Source: Spirodela intermedia (lineage: Eukaryota; Streptophyta; Magnoliopsida; Alismatales; Araceae). From it: DNA of 64,000 nucleotides. Location: the NCBI GenBank assembly GCA_902729315.2, contig LR746280.1, forward strand, positions 151,001-215,000, read 5' to 3'. The position numbers were made by a program, and so were the translations under genes. The notes beneath the pieces are model-generated. The model saw only the letters and a program-made list of their open reading frames with translations, was not told the DNA's origin and searched no databases. Of the stretch, positions 40,638 through 52,700 are shown piece by piece (position 1 is the first letter of the stretch; every line of letters begins with the position of its first letter).

Positions 40638-41253
40638 AGGCCATCAGATATCAGATTCCTGTTCGCCTCTGTTCTTCGGTTTCATTCAGAAGTTCTTACT
40701 GCGCCCCCCCCTCCTCAAAATATTGTTCTTGCTTTCCGAGAGACCCATCGAACACGATCGAGAAGAACCTGACCCCGCATTGCAGGCGAGCTCGTGGGGA
40801 AGAAATAGAAGAACAGCAGGCGGATCGGCCTATAAGCCACTGGGATGCAAACATCCGCAGATAAATAAAGACATCGTCGTCGACACGAAAAGCCACAAGT
40901 TACGCATGCTCTGAGTCGCCTCCCATGGAGAAAACTTTCCCTCTTGACCCCTCTTCTCTCTGGCCCTCACAGCGAGCCGTCTAAATGAGATCCACACATT
41001 GAAAACGGGCAACAACCACTGCAGCCGACACTCGCACAGTCGACGCGGCCTGTAAGACGCTCATCCCTCTGAAGAATCGCCTGTCGCCCACCTCGCCATA
41101 TGTGATTCTAGATGAACACGGCCTCCTCTACAGCTGCCAAATGGAATGACAAAGGAAGCATCTTTGGGCTTAGCGGATCAAGAAATAAGGCAGGGGGCGA
41201 TGCATGAGAGGAACTCGGCGGCACCCACCGATTAATTCCTTCGCAGAAGCTCT
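40638..41253. other. Convergent intergenic stretch
   Basis: This is the tail-to-tail spacer between the membrane-protein gene and eRF3 and should hold both 3' UTRs. I see no gene or repeat of note. Confidence 0.5.
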
Positions 41254-44200
41254 TCAAGCAGAGAACGCGGTGCTTCCGGCGGCCGGAAGGGCCACGACCT
41301 TGCCAACTGCGATCGTCTTCCCTGCAAGGATTGATTGCTCCCCTCCATCAGAGTGGGAAGGAGACCGAAACCCGGGATCGAATATGGCCCCTCCACCCAA
41401 CCCCATGTAGAGACTTTGAAAGAATACCTTCTGTGCGGAGAGTGAATCTCCCGAGCTGGGCGAAATCTGAGAATTTCTCGACGCAGATCAGGTTGGTGAC
41501 CTAAGAACAGGGCGAAGATCATGGCCAAAGTATATGAGAACAAGAGCTTAGCTTAAAAAGGAACAAGAACATGTTCCCCGACTGTACCTGGACACGGCAC
41601 ACAACGACGGCGCCGTTCTTCACAAAGAGGGGTTTTCTCTTGGGTTTCTTCTTCGGGTCGGCGTCCTTCTTTTTCTTCAGATCGATCTCCTCCAGGAGAT
41701 CGACGATCTCACATTCCTCGACGATTGAGTGGATGTGCAACACTGCCTTATAGCCAGCGGTGAAGATCGCCTGATGCATCAAATAAATAAAATAAATAAT
41801 CAATAATCAATAAAAACTTATTTCTTTAAGAAGATATCGGAATAACAAGCACGACGAAATGGAGGGGGTAATTCAAGAAACGGGGGAGGGGGGAGGGGGG
41901 AGGGAATCAGAGCACTTCTCATACATTGTCAAGTAGCTCCAGGATCTGCAACTGGGCATCGAACTCGGTCACTGCAGGCACCGGGACGACTGCGTAAAAG
42001 CAGGAAGCCTCTCGGTTTTAAAAATTCCGCATAAAAGGATCCCATCTAGAGAAAAAACATAGAAGAACTGTTCTATTCGATTCGCATTCCCTGAATTGCA
42101 TGGAAAACCCAGAGCTAGCATCAATTTATTTATTTATTTATTTTGCCAGAGCCCGATTGCCAGAGTTTAGGGGGGAATAAGATGAAGATCCATCTGCAAG
42201 AAGCATCTTCTAAAAATCTGAAAAGAACATTGCATTCACTTGAGAGTAAGATTGTCCAGAGGAATTGATTGATTACCAGGGCTTGAAAGAACAAAACCAG
42301 GCGATATGTCTTCATCATTGATGCCTGCCAATTTAACCTTGACATTTTCGCCAGGCCCAGCTGAATTCACCTTAACGTCGTCACAAAACACAGCCAGAAC
42401 TTTCACATCAACCTGTGGAACAACATACAAAAGTATACATGTGTTATGAGCTTGATGATTCAAAGATGGTGGAAACATATTGGGCGGGCGAATTCGCCTT
42501 AGCGGATAACTTACCTTATTAGGCATCACAAGCAAGCTATTCCCCTCGTATACAGTTCCAGCTTCTATTTTGCCCATTACTATCGTTCCCATGTCTTTAA
42601 ATTTGTCGATAACTGGCACCCTGTCACCAACATGTCGAGAATTCTCTGTCAGCCAAGGTGTATACATCGATAACAATGGCAGGCATTCGGAACATTCCGC
42701 CCAAACAAAGGAAATCGGTCGTATTGGAAAATATCGTTCCAAAGTTTTCTGTCATGTGATTTATATAGAAATCACTGCTTGTAAAGTTAACATAAACAAT
42801 TCATCAGAAATGTTAAAAAACATAATCACGTAAAAAAAACTAGTATTTTTCTAGAGGACGTGTCATTTTCAAACAGTTCAAAAATGTAAATTAAATGAAC
42901 GTCAGATATCAACCTAACAGGTCCTTTAGGATCTCGAAGGGGAACTTCGACAGAATCGAGGACCTCAAACAAACATGGACCACTCCACCATGGACAGGCC
43001 TTTGGATCCATTCTGGTCTTAATGTTGTAACCCAACAAGCCTGAAATTGGAAGAAACTGAACATCTGCGAGCAAGCAAGTGGAGAACAAAAATCAGAACA
43101 CCAGAGAGAAATAGAAAGAGGCATGACACAACCTCGAACTCAAACAGATTTCCAAAAAAAATAAAAAATAAAAAGTGCAGAAACACTGTATACTACATCT
43201 CCCACTAAAATCTGTCAAGCGTTTCGCCAGAGATATAGGATCATATAAATCGATTTTGAAGCTAACAATCACTTCAATACTTTCAACATTTTAAAAGTAA
43301 CCAAGCACGTCACTTACCCCAGAATCATAGCATCTGCGTACAAATAATGACTTATAAACTTCACAAATCAAGAAGGCAACATCGCACCCGTTGTAGCATC
43401 TGATACACACTCGTTGAGGAGTATCAGCCTAAGAACAAGCGAAATCCTATACAAAAACTGTGCCCCAAACAAATGCCTATAGAATAAAATATAATACATA
43501 ACGTCGAAAGTAGTTAACACCCAAAAAAATGATTCACACAATCATAAAAATAAGATAGAAACGTATTTACGAAGCAGGTGATGCGAATCAAGCTATGATA
43601 AAGAACCAAATTGGTTTTCCAAGACCAACAAGGATACTTCTAACAGAAAGCTAAGCAGATTAACTTGACTTTTCTAACAGAAACAAAAGACAGGCAATCC
43701 ACAGTGGCCATTTATAAATGAAGTCAATTTTTCTAGACAACAAGAAGAAGATAAAACTATATCTAAGTGACAATATTTTACCTTTCTTTACATTGTAACC
43801 GGATGATCTTAGAAATGGTATCATCTTCGATTCAATTTCATCATATCTAAACAGAAAGAAAAATTATAAGGAATCCTTCCAAACAAGAGGCTGTTGCTAC
43901 TAAACGAAATGATTGAGTGCCGCTTAACCACCTTTGTTTTGACCATTTGACTGTTTGCTCATCCATTTTGTTGACTACTACGATCAGCTTTGTTACTCCC
44001 AAAGTCTTTGCAAGTTGAACGTGCTCTCGTGTCTGTCCCCCCTTTTCAAATCCAGTTTCAAACTCACCTTTACGTGAAGAAATCACCTAGCATGCATACA
44101 AAAAGCCCTAGAGTCACAACCATTTAGGGAACAACATATTCAACCAAATGCCATAATCAGAGACACTCACAAGAACACCGATATCAGCCTGAGATGCACC

Positions 44201-47200
44201 ACTAATCATGTTCGGAACATAGCTTTTGTGACCCTGAAGGAATATCCACGTAAACCAAGTGAACAAAATGTAAAAAATCATGTTGAGAAGACAGAATCAG
44301 ATGACAACGTCATACAACACACACACATAGACATTATGAAAATATATTATATCTAATGCTTCTAAGAACACTAAGCGGACACAAACATTAAAAAAAAAAC
44401 GTTTATGAGAAATGATTCCGTATAAAAAATAAGTTTAGAAACAGGATGAAGACAAAGTCAACAAGAATGAAACAGTACTACATCTTCCTTAACCATGGAA
44501 AACAAGACTAATGACCATCAGCCTTCTGAACCGTTTTTCATCTTATATTTCCCCCTCTCCTGACGTCCAACCGCTATTAAACATCATGAGGGAAAGCATT
44601 CATAAGAGATTAATGTCAGAGTAGACAGTCTCTAATGTGCACTATCCCAACAGAGGGCTGTATGAGGCAGTACCTTATGCAGGGAAAGATCTGCAAGATA
44701 CAGAGTAATGGGCGATCTACCTTGAGTCCGCATGTCCTTTAAACTCCGTACCAGAATGGTGGGAGCTTATCATTCCTTCTAAGTGGGCTACTTAGCGGAA
44801 AGAAACAATTATAAACAATATTCGTGCTATACTTCTAAAGAATATTCCTCGTCACGTATAAAACAAGCCTCCTAACTAAGACTAGCTGCAAGACTACATT
44901 GGGCAATTCTTTCTACGCAACATACACAAATTGTAGAGGACTTGGGTACTTGTGTCTTTTTGGGCTACCCCAGGATATAATTATAACTTGATATGACAGA
45001 TGGATGGTTTGCCTAGACTTTCTTCGTTCTTGGCTTATTTGTTCAATCAGGCACCCTTGAGACTCTCCTTGACCAATCTTTCACTATGTGATTTTATTCC
45101 TTCCCTACTGGAACGTGGAGATTCTCTACAATCAAGAAGTAATCATAGTATCAATGAACGATAAGGTATATTGATGGATCACTTACTACAGAAGCACCTC
45201 ATGACAAAACAAATGGTGGAGGTGTTAAGATAGGAAGACTAGGAAAACAGTAATCATGTTTATGCATTCATCAAATCTCCGTGACAGGATGGACTGGCGT
45301 ACTCCTATATGTTCACGTACTTGCTGGGAGAGATGAAAAAGCCAGTGCTTTCACTAAACTCACTAGTTAGTCTCTCCCATGTTTCACAACAAAAGGAGCC
45401 TCCTCACCTTGATGATGTGCCAAGAGTCTACAAGCCAGAACGGGCAGCCAAATATAGATATAAAACCAGCAAAGATCCTGTGACTAAAGGAGATTTATCA
45501 AGGAACTAGAGGATACACACAGCGGTGGGCAATATTCGAAATATAATGCTGATCAGTAAGCATGAACAACAACACAACGCACACTAACAAGCAACTGGCT
45601 AAATACCTGATTCAGAGAGAAACGTAAACAGTTAGAGGAAAGATGAGCTTACAGGAGCGTCAAGAATTGTGAATCTTGTATTATCCGTTTCAAAACGAGC
45701 TCTGCCAACCTCCACCGTTATTCCCTACATGGATGCACCCACCGCAAAAGAGAATAAATAGAAAATTACCATAGATAAAACAAAAAATCTGTCAGTTAAA
45801 TTTTGAGTAATGAGAAATGAAGGGGAGATGGAGAGAGAAGAGAACTTTGGCTGTGCAAGATGTCAAAAAGTTTGCAAAAGTTCTATCATTCATAAAAGCG
45901 ACACGATAAGAAAGGACAATAATAGACCCCCAATTATTAAATTTCAGTTTTTCACATATTTTTGAATGTGGACGTCAGTAAAAAAAAAAACTAGTACAGC
46001 AAAAGGAAATGTAAGAAAATATTCGAGCAGAATAAATTGCATACCTTTACACGTTCTTCCTCATTTGTGTCCATGATATAAGCCATGTACCTAGAAGACA
46101 AACAAACACAAGCAAATCAATCAAAGAGAATCCAACAAAATGAGAATTTTCCTCCATAACGAAAAAATAAGCTTCCCACAGGCTATGAGAAAGATCACTG
46201 TTAGCTCATCCCGAGTCTAAACATAAAACTTGCATAGCATCAACTCAGATGTTTACAGGGGAACAACATGCATGATAATTCAATGAAAGATGCATGAATA
46301 CATAACCAGAGAAAAGAAATGCATGTGTACTTGTGGTACCTGACCAGGAAATGATGAAATAGATAATTGATTATCATTCAGATAGCACCTCACTATATCG
46401 TGATCTCGGTTTCTCTTAGCTATGAATATACATTTGAAAAGCAGCATATTCTCTCCAGTTGAATTCAATGAAATACGTGATACAGAATGACACGAATAAA
46501 AGGGGAAATAATGTCCAATGGTGCACTAAAAGTAACATCAATCACGGCTCTGAAAATTCTATTGACAAATGTACCAGCTTTCTCGGCTTTTATCTTTTGC
46601 TTCCTTCTCGTATTTCTGAATAGTCCTATCGTCAACTTGACCACTAAGGAGTAGTATCTGTCCACCAATTGTTGACTTACCAGCATCTGCCAGAGGCAAT
46701 CGAAATGTATCAAAGAAGAGAACAAGTAAATACTTGCAATGTGCAGGAATGATGAAAAATACCAAAACCTTCTCAAAATGTCATCTTAACAGGTACAAAA
46801 AATATGAATTTATAAAGAGAATCAGAAGGTCGTATTTGTAGCCAGTAATCATGAAACCAATCCTAGTTCTTGGCTGACCTTAAAAAACCGAGGGAGAAAA
46901 TCAAAGGAACAAACTTGAAGTTTTTTTCAAAAGTGGGTGGTACAACTTATCTATTAACTATTAAAATATTTTAATATATAAGTAAGTCATCAATGAGGCT
47001 AAAAAAAATTCATCTAAGCAATATCCTAGAGATATGAATGAACTTGGTGAAGACCATCCTCACTTTCGCAATTTGAAATTGATATAAACTGGAAGAATAA
47101 GAACCAGAAAAGGGAGCTCCAAAAATCAGGCTATCCGTTTATTCATTCGGTGGCAAGGCCAGAAGCTGCTCCTGGAGCTTGAATGGACAGTCACGTGGCA

Positions 47201-48950
47201 GCAGCAAATGACATGAAAAGATTTTGATGCAGCATAGACACTGAAAAAATTGATTTCATTTAATCAGAACGACCGATATCATCCTGAAACACTCTAAGGA
47301 ACTAATGTACCACCGATATCATCGTGAAACACTTAAAAAAACTAGAGGACCACGTTTCAAGCCCTATAGAGAATTGAACGTCATGGTCTGACCTGACGGA
47401 TTATCCACATCAGTATAAAAGCTATGACACAAATTAGGAGAGTGATGTGTCTTAACTGCTAATGAATATTGGGTTGGGTGAGATCCATGGTCAAGGCTTT
47501 TGGTGGGGGAGATGAGAAAAGGATTTCACCCCTCTCCCCTTTAGACATCAACCACTTTGTGGAAGTTCGCAATGCACTCATTGTCAAAATACATCAGAGC
47601 ACTAAACAAATATACCGAAGAGCAAAACAGCAGTACGAAGTATCAGAAGAAAATGAAAAAAAACAGATAAAGCACAATTGCAGGACTGCAAGTATAAGAC
47701 TAAATTACCATACAACATAATACTGTCTTCCGTTGACACACACACCAATGTTGTTTCATTTTACATTGGGCTATTTGAATACAAAAACATAACCATCCCC
47801 AAAAAACTCACGATCACAATAATTTATTAAAGTTTACATACATGCAGTTGCTACGAAAAAGGAGAAATGTTGGGGCAACAAAGCGATACAAAAACTGTAG
47901 GGTGCACATGATAATCTCTTATAATAACTACCAATTAACAAGAACTGGTTCACAAGGATTCAGCGATAACACAATATACAAGGACAAGTGAAATAGACTA
48001 AGTAACTTACCAACATGGCCAATGAAAACAACATTAAGATGCCGCTTCTTTGCCACTTCACTCTCAATCAATACCTCATCTTTTAGCACATCCACTTCAA
48101 CATGTTGACTCACTGAATTGGGCAAATACAAGAGACCATGTTAACAGTCATCCACACTGAATATGACAGACTCATCTCTTTAATAGAATGAAATACTAAA
48201 GGCCTACATATATGTCAGTTGAATCGACATGATTTTACCATTAGATTCCAGTTGCAGTGATTGGAGGTCTGACCTGAGTTCGTTTGTATCATCTGGAAAA
48301 AAACCACAGCGCAACATTAGAGTAGGAAATATTGACCGACGTGATAAAAACTTGATATCACTATGATGAAAGAATAACGCAGGTCATGCATTTTATCACC
48401 TTAAAAGTGAGCCAAATTATGGTACAATTCAGCATAAGTTTTTATTAGTGGAAGAAATGAAAATTAGACGGAAAACCACTAGAGTTGCGGTCAATTCTAA
48501 AACACGAAAACCAAAGACTTGTCGCAGTAAACGAAAAACTCACGCACAACTCTCCTGTACGAAACTTGACCCTCATTAGCTGTGGAAAACACCGACAAAG
48601 AAGCATCAATTTCAACGAAAAATAGGACCTTTCACCTAAGCTTCCAATCGCAATCCTCTCGGCGACAACATCGAAATGCACGCGAATCAGCAGAACCAAT
48701 CGATCCATTCGACGAGCATAGACCCTCACGGAGAAACATAGAGAGAAAATACGTTCCAAAGATCATCCTGGGACCGACCTTGGGAAGCAGTGGGCCAAGA
48801 GGCCGAGGCCTCATCGGCGGACACGTCCCGGGCTGTGGCGGGGGCGTCGTCCAGCTCCTTGCTCCAGTCGTCAGCCTCCCCGACGTCCACCATCGCCGGG
48901 GCTGCACAAGCCGTCGACGACGCAGCAGGCTCTAACCTGGTGTCCTCCAT
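41254..48950 (-). CDS. ERF3A: Peptide chain release factor eRF3 (GTP-binding subunit)
   Basis: Sixteen minus-strand exons join in phase to 540 residues: 48950-48779, 48292-48239, 48112-48011, 46686-46575, 46090-46045, 45724-45653, 44233-44171, 44086-43932, 43846-43782, 43064-42914, 42620-42515, 42412-42277, 41989-41925, 41770-41588, 41500-41428 and 41321-41254. The GTPase motifs are G1 GHVGDAGKST (split between exons 3 and 4), G2 in GITVEVG, G3 [12 protein letters not shown] and G4 NKMD. Domains 2 and 3 follow ([39 protein letters not shown]). eRF3 works with eRF1 in the cytosol to end translation at stop codons and helps recycle ribosomes. The acidic N-terminal region (about 90 residues) is short and variable, as in plants. 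No key residue is missing. Introns are AT-rich, up to about 1.3 kb. Confidence 0.95.
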
Positions 48951-49711
48951 GTCACCCGCCTCGGCGCGAGCACTCCCCTCCCTCCCTATGCCGATCTACT
49001 GCTGCGATGGAGGCGATGGCGGCGAAGTTTAGCCGTATTTGAGGGCTTCTCCCACTTGCCCGAGCCCCGGCGGGCAAATCGTGAACCCCAAGAAACACGA
49101 ATTGGACGGCGGATATCATCTTCATCAGCGACGATCCCCGGCCGAACGAGAGGGGCTGGCTCATCCTAACATGGGCCTTATGGGCCAGTCTTATTTTACC
49201 GTCTTAATGGGCCTGCTCAATCCCGTGGTATGGACCAGATCGGCCCATATAGCAGGACCCAGCCCCTGACGGCCCGTTATCGCCCTTTTCCGTAAATGGG
49301 GGGGCTTGCCCTGATGCGCATAGTTAGCATTTTTAATTTTATATCTGTTAATTTGAATAAAAGTTACACCCACTTTATTTCATTTAAATAATCCGAACAC
49401 GTTGGCGGAAGTAATTATTACACGTCTCCAAAGTCATAATTATTATAATGTAATTTAATATATTTTGAAATAACATATATTCTTACGATAAATGACACTA
49501 AACTGAGGTGATTGCCACCAAACCATCTGATGGGTTGGCAGATACCTGAAGCGACAAAGATCGGTTTTTTTTACATGTTCCGGTGAGCTGCCACGCCCAA
49601 AGTCATGCTCCTTATTCCGCCCATGCTCCTTTTCAATGCTCTCTCGAGCTTAAAAGATGGGGAGAGGGAGAGAGAGAGAGAGAGAGAGTCCCTGACCCGC
49701 CCTCATCTCCA
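48951..49711. promoter_or_regulatory. eRF3 promoter region and cytochrome b5 reductase 3' flank
   Basis: This 760-base spacer has a TGGGCC/GGCCCA cluster at about 49165-49275, within 330 bases of the eRF3 start codon. An AT-rich patch follows at 49370-49490, and a (GA)n tract lies at about 49665-49688. I see no gene. Confidence 0.5.
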
Positions 49712-52700
49712 TCAAAACTTGAACACCATTCCTTCCGTGTACCCGGTTTCTTTGAGCAGTCCCGAGAGCTGCAGATAAACCAGGAGAATGAGCATGTGGT
49801 GAGTACAGAGCACGGAGCACAAAGCACAGAGGAGGATCTCAGTGAAACAAGGCAGTTGGCAGCCCAGTGCCTGCCCCTCACCTCCCCCTGAGTCCAGTCC
49901 TTGGCCTTCTCCCCGGACACATGCTTCATCATCCCCGGAGGGCCGCACACCTGCGCAGCCATGGGAGAGAAATGAACCAGAAGACAAAAGCTTCCATACC
50001 AGAAGACAAAAGGGCTGGAGAACGGGTTGCAGAAGAAGCTCACAAGGATCATCGTGTCTTCACCCGGTGCGGGCAGCCCCTTCAAGATCATGTCCTTGGA
50101 TATGTAACCCGCGCCTCCTCTCCAAGCTTTGGAGGGATTATCGACGGTGTAAAAGACCTGCACGTTTCCAGGCCCAGAAAGAGAGATGAAAAGATGGGAT
50201 TACGAGATGGACGCAGAGACTCTGGTGCTCTGAGGATGGTGTGGTTGCCTTGACGTTTGGATGGGCGGCTGCGAGCTGATCGAGCTTTCCTTTCAGCAAT
50301 ATGTCATCGGGAGATACGTTGGCGTACAGAAGCGCCACCTGAAAAGGGGATGATGCGTTGACGTTGACGTTGACGTTGACGTTGACCCATCAGCAGAAAG
50401 AAGCTTAAGCAGACGAGTCAGCAGTGATTTGTTAAAATATTCAAGATAAGCTAATCTGAGGTGAAACTTCGGTCAATATCTTTTCAAGCATGATCCATGG
50501 ATTTTGAACGAGCTTGGTTGGAAAAGGTGCCCAAAAAAGAAAAAAGTACACCTTCAAGCAGCAAGATAGGGCCAGCGCATAAATATTGTAGGAAGAAATG
50601 TACAGAGTCGGTTCAATACAAGCAAAAATTGGGACGATGTACTCCCTTCTGCATGCTTATTTAACCATTGAAGCTAGTGACTGATAACATGGAATGGATC
50701 GTCATATTATCAATGTGTACCTGTGTGTTGTCATCTGGATTCTTGACGATCTCCATGATGATTTGCAGCATTGGTGTGATACCTGTGCCACCAGCAATCT
50801 TGGGCAGGCAGGGAAAAGAAACAAGAATCATCTTATAAAATCAAGTACTGGGAATAAGTAACCCAAAAAAAAAAAAATCACCAAGAAAAAACAAAAACTG
50901 TTCAACTCCAGTTAAACATTAGAGATACTTTCAAAGTACACAGCCTCCCCAGTGCTCAGCATTGAGACAAGGTGTACAAACACCTTGTCCGAAAACCTAA
51001 TTTGTAAAAGCTAGTCTTGGCAGAAAGCAAGCCCTCCTCATCCATGCCATCCAAGTCATGGGCTTTTCAGCTAAGAAAATCAGCGATTTTCACTAGCACT
51101 TTGCTGGTTACCGAAACCCCTCAAGATTCTCTGCGCTTGTGCTTGAAGGGCCTTCTTGAAAGCGGACAGATAAAATATGCAGTAGTCATAACCATCTGCC
51201 CCATTAAATGATGTCTCGAGTACGCACACTGCCTAATGCAGGCCCTGGCATGCGATACTTTCGCATAGTATCCAAGACACAAGCGCATGCACTAACCAGT
51301 CAGATAGCCAGAAGTTATGGTAAATACAAGAATTTACAAATTAGGTCAAAGTTCTCTTTGGTGAGATCAAATAAGTGAATGACAATCAAATATTTTACAA
51401 AATGGCTTCACATTTTTTTTAAAAATTATCACAGGCATCAATTGACGCGTGAATTATTAGTGATTTGACTAATCCCCGGGAGAGAGAATGAGATCTTAAA
51501 GTAAGTATTAAGGGTTTTTTATGACAATGTAGCAAATGCCTTATCCTTGAGCTAAAGAACGTTTGATGCAGCGATAAAGAAGGAGTAAATTTTACAGGAA
51601 AAAAAATGAGAGATTGATCCCAACATGGACACGGTTATGTCACTAGAGGTGCCTTTTATTATAATCAATAAATAAATAATTCATAAAGAATATGAGTGTC
51701 AACATATTTATGAGACGATCCTTGTTATTATGCAAAATAGTCGCAGATGGGATTATGAATTGTTTTGCCAGTCATGGAACACTGTTATAGCAAAAAAAAA
51801 AAGAAGCAATAGACTACGGAAATATTTATGTAAACATGTTTCTTAGTTAGGAAAAAAGCATTAATAGAGACAAATAGCTAAGAAAATCCTAAGACTTTCA
51901 CAAGGTGCGATTAGAATCATATTAATAACATTAACTATTATGATGAGCAGCATACCATGCCAATCTGCTTTTTCATATTTGGGCTATATCTGAACTTTTC
52001 GATAGGCCTGAAAGATACAAGCAGGATATGATATTGGTTCAGTTATACATGTGCATGTTCTTCTCACTGGGGAAGTTTGATGGCATGACTTACCCTTTAA
52101 CTTCCAGTACATCTCCAGGCTTCAATCCTGCAATGTGCTGGCTCATTTTTCCTTCGGGATAAACCTACAAGATTGAAAATGCATTCAGCAACACAAGTAT
52201 GAGACCGAGTTGGGGGTGTTCATGACAGTCTCTTTTCACAAACCAACAACATAAGGTGCTCTTTAAGTTTGAATGTAAACACAAAAATATCATGCGTATA
52301 CATATCGTCACTAACTTGATGAAATTTTAACAAATAAATTAATCAACCCTTACTTTTTTACCTTGATTAAGAGATCAAAGTATCCTCTAGATTCAATGTC
52401 TGAGATAGGAGTATACCTGAAAGAAAAGACATAAAATCATAAATGTTATAACAAGCTGACCATTAGTCATACATAAAATCATAAATGTTATAACAAGCTG
52501 ACCATTAGTCATACATAAAATCATAAATGTTATAACAAGCTGACCATTAGTCATACATAAAATCATAAATGTTCTAACAAGCTGACCATTAGTCATACAT
52601 AAAAATGATCATGTGTTATCTGCTATTTGGCAAGATAGGTATGTGGATTTAAACCGTAAATTACGTTTAGACAGTAAAGGCTATAATGCAGAAAGAAAAA

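Noticed and set aside
52428-52602. CRISPR-like regular repeats
   Set aside because: The 42-base units are directly adjacent without spacers and sit in a plant intron; it is a minisatellite.
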